DNA of 32,773 nucleotides from a virus, in the IMG/VR virus record IMGVR_UViG_3300028835_001974, positions 1 through 32,773 of that record; one strand, given 5' to 3'. The position numbers and the translations under genes were made by a program. The first letter of the stretch is position 1, and each line of letters begins with the position of its first letter. The notes beneath the pieces were generated by a model. That model did no database searches and was not told where the DNA came from. It saw only the letters and a list, made by a program, of their open reading frames with translations. Positions 22,652 through 30,049 of the stretch are shown here, one piece after another.

Positions 22652-23206
22652 TTACTTTATCTTTTCCATTGCCCGGCGGGCCGCGTCCGCCCTGACCTTA
22701 TCGCCGCCGCCGGCCGCACGCAGGGCGTAGTTTTCCAGGGCCGCTCTCGTCTTTTTGTCCTTGTAGGGCAGAACATGCGGCAAGCGCAATCCACCGATCC
22801 CTTTGAGTTTCTGATAAGTCCGCAACGTACCCTCGGCAAACGGATCATCAGACTCGAGCAAAAAGCCCGGCACGTTCAGTTTTAGCCCGCTCTTGTTTTG
22901 AACATCCATGACCAGCCTCTCATAGAATTCGGGCATATTCTTTTTGACCTGATCGAGCGAACAATTGCTAATTTGCCTAATCACTTCATCCCTGACCGCC
23001 GAAACCAGCTTCGGATAAACAATCTCCAGCTCCTCCACCGTTTCAATTTCCGCCGTGGCCGCACCCTGATCAGTCTCAGGTTCGACCTGATCATTAAATT
23101 TGCCCCGGCCAATCTCAGGATCGACCTGATCTTCCGGTTCGTGGACCAGGGCGGCATCATCAGTTTTGCCGGCATCTTTTGTGCCGGCTTCCTTTTTTTT
23201 CGTCAT
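22652..23206 (-). CDS. hypothetical acidic protein of the head module (184 aa)
   Basis: The ATG at 23206, preceded by GAGG, is preferred over an in-frame TTG at 23227. The N-terminal 60 residues are Lys/Asp/Glu/Gln-rich and probably disordered. The rest is folded (VYPKLVSAVRDEVIRQISN, YERLVMDVQNKSGLKLNVP) and ends in a helical basic stretch (RAALENYALRAAGGGDK). It lies between the scaffold and the decoration-like gene. A head-accessory or scaffold-partner role fits the place, but no family is recognised. Confidence 0.58.
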   Translation of the reverse strand: MTKKKEAGTKDAGKTDDAALVHEPEDQVDPEIGRGKFNDQVEPETDQGAATAEIETVEELEIVYPKLVSAVRDEVIRQISNCSLDQVKKNMPEFYERLVMDVQNKSGLKLNVPGFLLESDDPFAEGTLRTYQKLKGIGGLRLPHVLPYKDKKTRAALENYALRAAGGGDKVRADAARRAMEKIK

Positions 23207-23282
23207 TTGATTACCTCGTCGATTCAATTGTTAATTACATTGTTTTTGATTACGCATAAAAATCGACATCACCCGGCCGCGG

Positions 23283-23816
23283 TTAATTGTTAGTTGAGCC
23301 GGCCATTTGAACCCGACCTCGAACCTGACCATTCGCATTGGCTTGCTGGAACGCAATATACGCCTCGACATCTCCGTATTCGGCCCGCTCATCTGCCGAC
23401 AAAGCGGCAAAAGCCTTTTTCATGGTCTCCTCATCAGCATCGCCCGATTCGGTTTGTTCGCCGGGCGCTGTAGCCTTATCGGAAAACTCTGCCTGGGCCG
23501 GGTCAACTGCAGGCTTGTCCTTCTTGAGCTCCTTGACCTGTTCGGCCAGCTTGATATTTTCCTGCCCGAGCTTATCAGCGTGAAGTTTCACGGCTTCGGT
23601 TGCCGTTTTACCTTCGCTGAAACACAGGGCCAGCAGCTCATGGTCATCGCCACAGGACTCCTTGAGCTCGGCAAACAAAGCCCGCTCAGCATTCTTGCCT
23701 TCGGTAATCCCCTCCGCGACTCCTTCGGTTGTGCCGGCCGCAAAAACTTCCGAATGCAGCTCCGGATACAGGGCGGCAAATTGTTCGACACTTTCGATTT
23801 GTTTTTCGGTTGCCAT
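23283..23816 (-). CDS. nested scaffold protein, internal start in the protease gene (Nu3-like)
   Basis: An in-frame ATG at 23816 (residue 292 of the protease) begins MATEKQIESVEQFAALYP and is preceded by GGAGAACCATATT, a good ribosome site. The 177-residue product is helical and charged (VKLHADKLGQENIKLAEQVKELKKD) and fits a scaffold that is removed before packaging. The same nested arrangement is known for lambda Nu3 in C and for Mu Z in I. The internal site is read directly from sequence; that it is used is inferred. Confidence 0.68.
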   Translation of the reverse strand: MATEKQIESVEQFAALYPELHSEVFAAGTTEGVAEGITEGKNAERALFAELKESCGDDHELLALCFSEGKTATEAVKLHADKLGQENIKLAEQVKELKKDKPAVDPAQAEFSDKATAPGEQTESGDADEETMKKAFAALSADERAEYGDVEAYIAFQQANANGQVRGRVQMAGSTNN

Positions 23817-24689
23817 AATATGGTTCTCCATTAGACTAAACTCAATTTCTTGTTTTTCATCAGCAGCATTCGCTGACGATTTCGTATTGGCATCCAAACC
23901 AAAAACACACATGCTAATTTCTTTAATGACGGCCTCGCGGAAAACCGCACCCGGCCCCTTCATCACGTGGCCGTTCACCTTGACACTCGAACCTTCCATG
24001 ACCCGTTCGATTATCGACGGCGGGCAAAACAAGCTGGCTTCCATCGGAAAACCCGCCTTGATATCTTTCCTCATTTGCTGAGCGTTTTCATTGTCCAGGA
24101 ATTCACCTTCGAACCTGACGGAGCCGTTTATATCCTGTTTGGTCGTAAAGCCGATTCGGTTAAATTTAGAATGTGATTCGAGCACCGCCAAACGTTTCTT
24201 GTAAAATTTGAGCCCCTTCAAATCAATGGCCAGGGCACCCCAGTACCAGTGATTTTTTATGATCTTTCCCGAATACCCGAGTATTATGAAACTATTCCCG
24301 GCGCCTCCTTCATCCGCAAAAGACACTTCGGAATCTTCATTAAAGATACACGCTTTCCTTGGAGCTTTATTATCTGCCATGGCTTGTTTCTCCTTTGCCT
24401 TTGCCGGCTCAAATTTCCGATAGCTAACATTATTTTTCTTGAGCCAGGCTTTTGCCTTCTGGGCCGTCCAGTTTTTCGTCGGGAACCTCAAGGCTACCGG
24501 GAAGATATGGTCCGCGGGTTTGCTCTTGCCTTTGAGCTTGGCCCATATAATTGCAACCGTCTTGGGCACCTTGGTTTTGCCATAGATCGTTCCACCTTTC
24601 GTCCGCCGAAAACTATCCGGTTCGTATTTCTTCGAGTCCTGCAGGACCGCTGAATGTTCATTGGGATAGGGTATAGCTTCACCTCTCAA
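23283..24689 (-). CDS. prohead protease with C-terminal scaffold (C-like)
   Basis: The 468-residue frame starts with TTG 24689, overlapping the portal stop (TTGA). Residues 8-103 form the PNEH...LRFPTKNWT accessory domain often found before phage head proteases. The protease core includes ESH (His173) and MEASLF (Ser219), candidate catalytic residues of S78-like proteases, and KEISMCVFGLDANTK (257-271), the usual motif at the end of the domain. From about 292 the protein is a helical, Gln/Glu/Lys-rich scaffold. A further ATG at 24380, with AAAGGAG before it, could give a version without the accessory domain. Head protease cuts the scaffold and itself during maturation. Confidence 0.78.
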   Translation of the reverse strand: MRGEAIPYPNEHSAVLQDSKKYEPDSFRRTKGGTIYGKTKVPKTVAIIWAKLKGKSKPADHIFPVALRFPTKNWTAQKAKAWLKKNNVSYRKFEPAKAKEKQAMADNKAPRKACIFNEDSEVSFADEGGAGNSFIILGYSGKIIKNHWYWGALAIDLKGLKFYKKRLAVLESHSKFNRIGFTTKQDINGSVRFEGEFLDNENAQQMRKDIKAGFPMEASLFCPPSIIERVMEGSSVKVNGHVMKGPGAVFREAVIKEISMCVFGLDANTKSSANAADEKQEIEFSLMENHIMATEKQIESVEQFAALYPELHSEVFAAGTTEGVAEGITEGKNAERALFAELKESCGDDHELLALCFSEGKTATEAVKLHADKLGQENIKLAEQVKELKKDKPAVDPAQAEFSDKATAPGEQTESGDADEETMKKAFAALSADERAEYGDVEAYIAFQQANANGQVRGRVQMAGSTNN

Positions 24690-26158
24690 GCCGCCGGCAC
24701 TGGTTTCTTTTCAGGGACCAGGACCACGCCGTGCTCCTCAAGATACTCATCTTCCTTCGCCCGCTGGTCGGTGACATCCTTGAAATCCTGTCCTTGCCTG
24801 GCATTAATTATCGTGCGATTCGTAGCTCCGTTTTTCAATTGCTGCTCATCTGCCTTTGATTCCTTCCAGGGGTCCACGTATGGCCAGCGCTTGCATAAGA
24901 TTTCATGCCGGCCTGAGTCATCGCGTGCTTTCAAATCCTTCCGTGCAATCCACTGCTGCACTTTCAGAAGATAAAGCCGTCTGACAAACGGTTTGATAAC
25001 CAGCTCTTGCTCATCATGCCAGTTATACCGTGCTTCCTCATACGCCACCCGGGTGTTCATATAAGTCGCACCCGAAAAATCCCCGGTCACCAACATGAGC
25101 GGAAGATTTACAGGTTGACCGATTAGCATCATGACCCGCAAAATAAAATTATCGAAAGTTGCGGCCGGCCGTTGCGAACCTATTGCTTCAGCCTTTTCAC
25201 CCGGCCGTCCCTCCCAGATCATTCCGGGATCAACCTTCTGGAGCGTTCGACCAGCATCATCTTTGCCGGTCGAACTAATGCCCTTGGTAAATGGCGGCGG
25301 CAAACTGCTCGAGTCCTTGGTCGTGACCATCATCGGAAAGCATGCGTTGATTTTCGCAGCTACCAGCTCGGCATCGATATAACCGAAAAGTTTATCGATG
25401 ATATCGACCGCACTTATTAAGGCCGGTTCGCCGCGGGAACTGCTGAACCGGTCCGAGTTAAAAGTATGGTGGACATCGACGGCATTGTATTTCTGCGTGG
25501 TTTCATTTGCTATATAGCCCCACTTATTCGGCTGGCCGATATAATAACCGAGAATCTTTTTCGATTTTTTGCTTACCGCGATGCCGTTCACCACGTCGAA
25601 ATGGTTAGCTTTAACACTGCCATAGGGCGTGCCAACCTGGTCCCCTTCGATGGCCTGGATGCCTTCATCGGCAAAGACCGTAAACATGTCCCCGTCCCGG
25701 CAATAAGTGAAATACATTTTTTTGAGATACGCGTGAATATTGAATCGCCCGGTGACATCACATGGCCTATTAACCATTTCTTCCTTCCAGAGCTCCTCGG
25801 CTTCCGTGTTCCAACCTTCATCTTCAGTCTTAGCCTGGATTTTCGTTTGGGTCCCGACAACACTGGTGGCCAGCTTGCGGAATATCCCTTTGACCAGCGG
25901 ATTGTTTCTGCCCAAATCCCGGCAGATTTCCCGCAACTCGTCAAGTTTTTCCTGGGTCAAATGCCAGTCACCGGTACCGCCCATGTCCGTGCGTTTCTTC
26001 TGGAGCCGGTGCTTGTCGAGAATCTCATAGCCGAACCGGTACGATCTCCTCAGCATGGCCGCCCTCGGTGACAATACCCCGATGACATCATCCAGCCGCA
26101 TCGATAAGCGGCGGAGAAACGGATTGTCCGGATCTGATTGTCTGCGACTTTTTCTCAT
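24686..26158 (-). CDS. B: portal protein, lambda B-like
   Basis: The 490-residue protein has the lambda portal family pattern: RNNPLVKGIFRKLATSVVG (about 79-97), DGDMFTVFADEGIQAIEGDQV, the Pro-rich PASLPL-type turn LIGQPVNLPLMLVTGDFSGATY, and ARYNWHDEQELVIKPFVRRLYLL before the C-terminal helices. The portal is the dodecameric ring at the packaging vertex. The ATG overlaps the upstream gpW-like stop as TAATG, and its stop overlaps the protease start. The place right after a gpW-like gene is that of lambda B. Confidence 0.88.
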   Translation of the reverse strand: MRKSRRQSDPDNPFLRRLSMRLDDVIGVLSPRAAMLRRSYRFGYEILDKHRLQKKRTDMGGTGDWHLTQEKLDELREICRDLGRNNPLVKGIFRKLATSVVGTQTKIQAKTEDEGWNTEAEELWKEEMVNRPCDVTGRFNIHAYLKKMYFTYCRDGDMFTVFADEGIQAIEGDQVGTPYGSVKANHFDVVNGIAVSKKSKKILGYYIGQPNKWGYIANETTQKYNAVDVHHTFNSDRFSSSRGEPALISAVDIIDKLFGYIDAELVAAKINACFPMMVTTKDSSSLPPPFTKGISSTGKDDAGRTLQKVDPGMIWEGRPGEKAEAIGSQRPAATFDNFILRVMMLIGQPVNLPLMLVTGDFSGATYMNTRVAYEEARYNWHDEQELVIKPFVRRLYLLKVQQWIARKDLKARDDSGRHEILCKRWPYVDPWKESKADEQQLKNGATNRTIINARQGQDFKDVTDQRAKEDEYLEEHGVVLVPEKKPVPAA

Positions 26159-26358
26159 TAGGTTTCCGCCACTACAAAGTGGCCCCCTCGAGCACGCTGG
26201 TCGATCTTACTTAGCAGAGATTCCTCTCGCTTATAAAGAACTTCCAAAGACGGCCGGGTCAAGGACCCGCCCTCATTCGATGCCGACTGAGCGCCACTTT
26301 CAATCGCCGCGATCATATCTTGCACGCTTGTCAGTTGTTCCGATAACGTAGCAGCTAT
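26158..26358 (-). CDS. W: gpW-like head-tail joining protein with non-ATG start
   Basis: The frame ends with TAA 26160..26158, overlapping the portal ATG. It is open back through TLSEQLTSVQDMIAAIES, followed by RPSLEVLYKREESLLSKI and the C-terminal RARGGHFVVAET. This helix-hairpin-helix layout with a basic Gly-rich tail is that of lambda W (about 68 residues), which seals the portal before the tail joins. The only in-frame ATG (26316) would remove the first helix. GGAAGGA lies six bases before ATA at 26358, or three before ATC at 26361, so a rare start codon or coupling to the previous gene is likely. The start is the weak point of this call. Confidence 0.68.
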   Translation of the reverse strand: MAATLSEQLTSVQDMIAAIESGAQSASNEGGSLTRPSLEVLYKREESLLSKIDQRARGGHFVVAET

Positions 26359-26373
26359 GATTAATCCTTCCGA

Positions 26374-26529
26374 TTACCGACATCCATGGCAGCCGGAACA
26401 CTGAACACAGAACCGTCCGCCGTTAAACTTTGCGATGATATCCATGGGAAAGGTCATCTTCGTCTGCCTGATAATCACCGGTTTGACATAACGCCTGGGA
26501 GCCCGCTTTTTTAGTTTTTCCTTTTCCAT
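26374..26529 (-). CDS. Cys-rich 51-residue peptide (CxxCxxCxxC tail)
   Basis: The ATG at 26529 overlaps the stop of the upstream gene as TAATG. The product is basic in its first half (MEKEKLKKRAPRRYVKP), then KMTFPMDIIAKFNGG, and ends with RFCVQCSGCHGCR: four Cys at strict three-residue spacing after a Gly-Gly. The last residues are the C-terminus. The layout of a leader-like part, a GG and a short Cys core recalls RiPP precursors, and the spacing also suits a metal site. No modification enzyme lies beside it; a radical SAM gene occurs elsewhere in the window. The gene sits just before gpW-like and portal genes and is clearly expressed with them. Confidence 0.62.
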   Translation of the reverse strand: MEKEKLKKRAPRRYVKPVIIRQTKMTFPMDIIAKFNGGRFCVQCSGCHGCR

Positions 26530-26729
26530 TAATTCACCACTGCAAATATCTTTCCCAATTCTCCAAGCTCCCAGCTCCGCCATCCAAGCAAACCCTTTTG
26601 AGCCTGGTCAATCGCATCCTGCTGTTTTTCACTGATGGTTTCACCCACGCCTGGCAAGGTTAATAATTTCCGCTGCAGGGCCGATGCATCACTTTGAATT
26701 TCCTCAATTATCTGTATGGACGATTGCAT
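26529..26729 (-). CDS. small hypothetical helical protein (66 aa)
   Basis: The frame can start with TTG at 26753 or ATG at 26729; the ATG is given here, with AAGGGG 11 bases upstream. The product is mostly helical (SSIQIIEEIQSDASALQRKLL, EKQQDAIDQAQKGLLG) and ends in WRSWELGELGKIFAVVN. It is the first gene after the promoter and palindrome at 26778-26836, and its stop overlaps the start of the Cys-rich peptide. No family recognised. Confidence 0.52.
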   Translation of the reverse strand: MQSSIQIIEEIQSDASALQRKLLTLPGVGETISEKQQDAIDQAQKGLLGWRSWELGELGKIFAVVN

Positions 26730-26777
26730 TTCATGACGAGCCCCTTTCTTCAATTACGCAAATAAATGAATCATCAA

Positions 26778-26836
26778 ATAACAAACTACAAGATGAGCAC
26801 TGACAAAAAAAGAGGGTGGTTGCTAATAATTAGCAA
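26778..26836 (-). promoter_or_regulatory. promoter with an upstream perfect palindrome (operator candidate)
   Basis: On the minus strand TTGTCA (26806-26801) and TGTTAT (26783-26778) are separated by 17 bases and match five and four of six consensus positions. Directly upstream is the perfect palindrome TTGCTAATAATTAGCAA (26820-26836). It is followed on the minus strand by a T-run, so the palindrome could alternatively act as a weak terminator for the upstream genes. This unit would allow the Cys-rich peptide and head genes to be controlled separately from the terminase genes. Confidence 0.5.
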
Positions 26837-26927
26837 AGAGCTGAATATTTTTTTAGGCCGAAATCCTGCTTAACGGTTCAAAAACGATGTTTTCGATTTT
26901 CCAGCTGATTTAAATCTTTTCTTCCGG

Positions 26928-27161
26928 TTAATAATTTTCCTCAACACTCTTGAAGTTGAGCCCGCAATCAGCACACTTATGATACCTGGTTGGCAGATGG
27001 TCGCTATTATAAACCGGACAATTAGTACTTCTACATTCCGAGTTCGGGCATCGCAATCTTATATAGCGCACCACCTGGTCCGCCGGTTCCGGGGGTTTCT
27101 TTTTCCTTCGCCGGCCAGGCAGATTCAGGTCTGGCAGATCATCCAAAAAACCGTTAGTCAT
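26928..27161 (-). CDS. zinc-ribbon protein (77 aa)
   Basis: The ATG overlaps the methyltransferase stop as TAATG. The N-terminus (MTNGFLDDLPDLNLPGRRRKKKPPEP) is a basic tail. The second half has RCPNSECRSTNC and YHKCADCGLNF, giving two CxxC-type knuckles separated by about 20 residues, as in a zinc ribbon or Ogr/Com-like finger. Proteins of this size next to phage DNA methyltransferases can regulate translation or transcription (the Mu Com protein is an example), but the similarity is only of layout. Nucleic-acid binding is likely. Confidence 0.68.
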   Translation of the reverse strand: MTNGFLDDLPDLNLPGRRRKKKPPEPADQVVRYIRLRCPNSECRSTNCPVYNSDHLPTRYHKCADCGLNFKSVEENY

Positions 27162-27727
27162 TAGGGATTGGCCTCAAAAAATGCTTTGGCAAAACAGGGT
27201 GGGGTCTTTGCTCTTACCTCCGCCCTTGATAAATTCTGTACACTTTTGACACTTTTGATTGAATTGATTTTTTCCCATTCCTGGAAAAGACCAGGTGGCT
27301 CTGTGTATATTATTTTTGGTGGATTATAATAACCCCACAAGTCAGTTGGCTTTCCAAGATTATCTCCGAATTGCCAGTACCAAATAGTCAGGGGCGGCTT
27401 GCCTAAAAATTGCCTCAAGAAACCTCTGGGATTCTCAAGACACCAAAAAGCCGGATGGCATTGCCAGATAATATTTAGACAAGACTTAACTATTTCCATC
27501 GACCCGTCAAAGTCTCTTGGCTTATTGCCTTTTGCCAAGCTGAATTCCGTACAGGGTGGAGCTGCAAGAATACCATAGACATTATCCGGTGGCTCGTAAG
27601 TCCGCACGTCATAATTGGGCAAAGTGATATTCCGCACATCATATCCCGCAGCTGCATACCAAGCAGACCAAGCCCCTGTACCCCCGCATAAATCCAAAAT
27701 TTTCTTACCAGCATTATTTTTTGCCAT
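27161..27727 (-). CDS. compact C5-cytosine DNA methyltransferase-like protein
   Basis: At 188 residues this is much shorter than a standard Dcm-type enzyme (about 300-450). It has motif I (LDLCGGTGAWSAWYAAAGY, 11-29), the motif IV loop APPCTEFS (56-63) with Cys59 as the expected nucleophile, and motif VI LENPRG (97-102). No target recognition domain is seen, and the C-terminal 50 residues are short. Similar compact proteins are common in phages. It could protect phage DNA from restriction, modify another pyrimidine position, or be a methyltransferase-like enzyme with a different substrate. It is in an insert between terminase and gpW-like genes, alongside the zinc ribbon. Confidence 0.78.
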   Translation of the reverse strand: MAKNNAGKKILDLCGGTGAWSAWYAAAGYDVRNITLPNYDVRTYEPPDNVYGILAAPPCTEFSLAKGNKPRDFDGSMEIVKSCLNIIWQCHPAFWCLENPRGFLRQFLGKPPLTIWYWQFGDNLGKPTDLWGYYNPPKIIYTEPPGLFQEWEKINSIKSVKSVQNLSRAEVRAKTPPCFAKAFFEANP

Positions 27728-27974
27728 AGCGTGACTTCCGGTCCCAGCTCAAGCCCCGGGCCTCTGACATGAAGCCCGACCAGACACCCAGCCGGCCCAA
27801 TCGCAAAACTTGTGATAACCGATCAATCAAAAACGAAATGTTCAATTGGCTAAATAGATATTTAAGCACATGACAACCCACAAAAAAATCATACACCCAA
27901 CTGAAAACGATGGCCCTGTACCCGTGAATCCTAATAAACTGCCATGGCCTGATATTTGACTTTTTACTTGTCAT
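27714..27974 (-). CDS. hypothetical protein upstream of the methyltransferase (86 aa)
   Basis: The ATG at 27974 is preceded by AAAGG, and is preferred to an in-frame GTG two codons upstream. The protein has one hydrophobic aromatic stretch (YRAIVFSWVYDFFVGCHVLKYLF, shown here in part) and a basic C-terminus ending DRKSRYGKK. Its last 14 bases overlap the methyltransferase start, so the genes are coupled. No family is recognised. It might be a small membrane-associated or DNA-binding partner. Confidence 0.5.
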   Translation of the reverse strand: MTSKKSNIRPWQFIRIHGYRAIVFSWVYDFFVGCHVLKYLFSQLNISFLIDRLSQVLRLGRLGVWSGFMSEARGLSWDRKSRYGKK

Positions 27975-28021
27975 TTCCACTCACCTTTCAAAATAACCCC
28001 ATATTAGCCCGATTCGGTTCC

Positions 28022-28075
28022 ACAGGGTGCCCGTGGGTCGATTTTTCAGCCCACCTGCCACCAATAACACCCTGT
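28022..28075 (-). repeat. 34-bp conserved intergenic element, copy B, within a larger hairpin
   Basis: The core at 28035-28068 matches copy A (7347-7380) at 33 of 34 bases. It is enclosed by the perfect inverted repeat ACAGGGTG (28022-28029) and CACCCTGT (28068-28075). Inside, GTGGG and CCCAC form a second stem around the CTGAAAAATCGA loop. The element lies in the 170-base gap after the large terminase gene, in the same minus-strand orientation as copy A. The structured, conserved core and its absence from coding regions suggest an RNA or protein-binding signal. Confidence 0.72.
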
Positions 28076-28144
28076 TTTTCAATCCTGCCAGTTTTCTCAC
28101 CTTTCTGCGCAAATATGCCCGATTTTTCCCCATTTTTATTCCGG

Positions 28145-30049
28145 TCACAGTTTCGGCAGATCATCCAGCCATCCAGACCCCCGGGACCTTTCTTTTTTTG
28201 GCGGTTCCTGTTTTACCGCCTCCAGGTCCGGCAACGAATGAGCGCCGAGCTGCTCAGCGGCAAAAGACGAATACACTTTGCAGTCCCAGACGTGATTTGC
28301 CCGATGTTCTTTTTTAAGAGCCCAGACCAGATCGTACCGTTGCCTTCGTGGATGGCGAATAGTGCGCTGTTCCTCGGCGGTCAAGTGACTTAATACCTCA
28401 TCATCCGTATCGGCATGAAGATGCCAATAACCAGGACCCGGGACGGCCGATTCGAACAACAGCCTATGCAGCCGGTTTTTATAATCGTTCACGTTCAGAT
28501 CATACCGGATCATCGTGCCCCCGGCGATTTTGACCGCCCGATACGGCCGGGTCCGGACGCTGGGGTCACCACGCACCGGGATGACATAGAGCTCCTTACA
28601 TTGGGCACAAAAATCCTTCGCCACTTCCGGCCGGTACCCGGTATCGATTGCCGATAAGTTAATCCAGAACTTCAGCTCTTTATCGACCGCTGATACCCAG
28701 GTCGTTTTGAGAAACCTTCTGAGAACATCGAGATTTTCCAGCTCCTTCGTATCGCCGGTCTCCAGCCGGCCCTCAAAAATGGACCAGACCTCGGACAGAT
28801 ATCCCCAGCCGTCCACGCTTACCCAAACGTGGTCGATTTGAATATCGATACCGCAACTCAAAAGTTGAACGCCGGCCGGCACTGTTCTTTTTCTATACGT
28901 TCCTATGTGGGAACGCAGAACTATTTTGCTTGTCACCTTTTCGGTTTCTCTCCAGGGCTCCGCCAATTGAGAATTGATGTAATCCTGCAGGGGCTTAATA
29001 TTGCCAACCTTTTTGGCCATTACCGCATTCGCCCAATCGCCGGCCAAATCATCCATCGTTTGAAAAACCGGATGCAGCATGAGCGCCGAGACCCTGCAGC
29101 TGTGATGGCTGGTCACCGGTATTTTTCCGACAATCAAACCGGCCGGGTTCACCTTGCATCCCCACGGAGCATACAGGCCGCTGCTTACCGCATCCCACCT
29201 TTGATATTCGTCCCAGGGATTGCTGCACGCCGGGCAAACGTATCTCGCGTGACCCCCGGCCCGGTAAACTTCCGGATGGAGCCAATTCCCCGACTTGGTT
29301 TTATCGCACTTCAAATTGACCTGTTTCATAATATGATAGACGCCACAGCACGGACACCTCACAAACCATTCGTTCTTATCACCCTTCATAAACTCCGCAT
29401 CGAATATATCACCCTGGCCCACCGGCGATGACATGATAAGCAGCTTCGAACGGGTGCGAAAGGTCCGCTGTCGTTTCTTGGCCAGGCTATACGGGTCGGC
29501 TTCCTTCCCGGTGGACTGCGGAAACTTGGCCGCCTCATCAAGGATCACGATACAAACCGGATTGTCAGACAGGGCGGCCGGGCTGTTGGCCCAGGCGATA
29601 TACAAAATCATATTGTCGAGAACTGTTTCCTTGCCGATGTTCAGATTATCGAGCTTGCCGCCCAGGTGAGTTAACAGGGACGGGGTCGATTTGAACATCG
29701 GCCGCAAGCGCGTGGCAATTCTCCGATTTGCATCGTCCTCTCGCGGCATGGCAATCAGAAGCGGTGCGGGATTCACATCGATGGTCCGGCCGATCAAGAT
29801 ATTGCTCAGTTCGGTTTTTGCCGATTGGCTGCAGGCACACAATGTCACCTGCCGGGTAGCCATATCCGAAAGCCAACGCATCGGAGCCATGAGATACGGG
29901 ACATAATCATTGGACCAGGGACCCGCCAGCTCGGCGGTTTCCTTTGGCAAGATGTACCGGTCCTCCGCCCATTCAGACAACGATGGGATTTCGTGACTGA
30001 CCTGTACATCCATCATTTCTCCCTGGGGCCCCATCCCATTAAGTACCAT
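28145..30049 (-). CDS. A: terminase large subunit, lambda A-like (GpA family)
   Basis: The 634-residue packaging motor has the GpA ATPase: a Walker A-like CSQSAKTE (73-80), the coupling loop AMPREDDANRR (100-110), Walker B IVILDEAAK (167-175) and SSPVGQGDIFD (208-217). Two CxxC knuckles (Cys232/Cys235 and Cys272/Cys275) are typical of the family. The C-terminal nuclease starts LSCGIDIQIDHVWVSVDGWG with Asp402 and Asp406 as likely metal ligands, and IDTGYRP follows. The start at 30049 overlaps the small subunit by 11 bases; ATG at 30016 or 30013, with GGGAG before it, is more likely. It translocates DNA and cuts it at the packaging site. Confidence 0.92.
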   Translation of the reverse strand: MVLNGMGPQGEMMDVQVSHEIPSLSEWAEDRYILPKETAELAGPWSNDYVPYLMAPMRWLSDMATRQVTLCACSQSAKTELSNILIGRTIDVNPAPLLIAMPREDDANRRIATRLRPMFKSTPSLLTHLGGKLDNLNIGKETVLDNMILYIAWANSPAALSDNPVCIVILDEAAKFPQSTGKEADPYSLAKKRQRTFRTRSKLLIMSSPVGQGDIFDAEFMKGDKNEWFVRCPCCGVYHIMKQVNLKCDKTKSGNWLHPEVYRAGGHARYVCPACSNPWDEYQRWDAVSSGLYAPWGCKVNPAGLIVGKIPVTSHHSCRVSALMLHPVFQTMDDLAGDWANAVMAKKVGNIKPLQDYINSQLAEPWRETEKVTSKIVLRSHIGTYRKRTVPAGVQLLSCGIDIQIDHVWVSVDGWGYLSEVWSIFEGRLETGDTKELENLDVLRRFLKTTWVSAVDKELKFWINLSAIDTGYRPEVAKDFCAQCKELYVIPVRGDPSVRTRPYRAVKIAGGTMIRYDLNVNDYKNRLHRLLFESAVPGPGYWHLHADTDDEVLSHLTAEEQRTIRHPRRQRYDLVWALKKEHRANHVWDCKVYSSFAAEQLGAHSLPDLEAVKQEPPKKERSRGSGWLDDLPKL

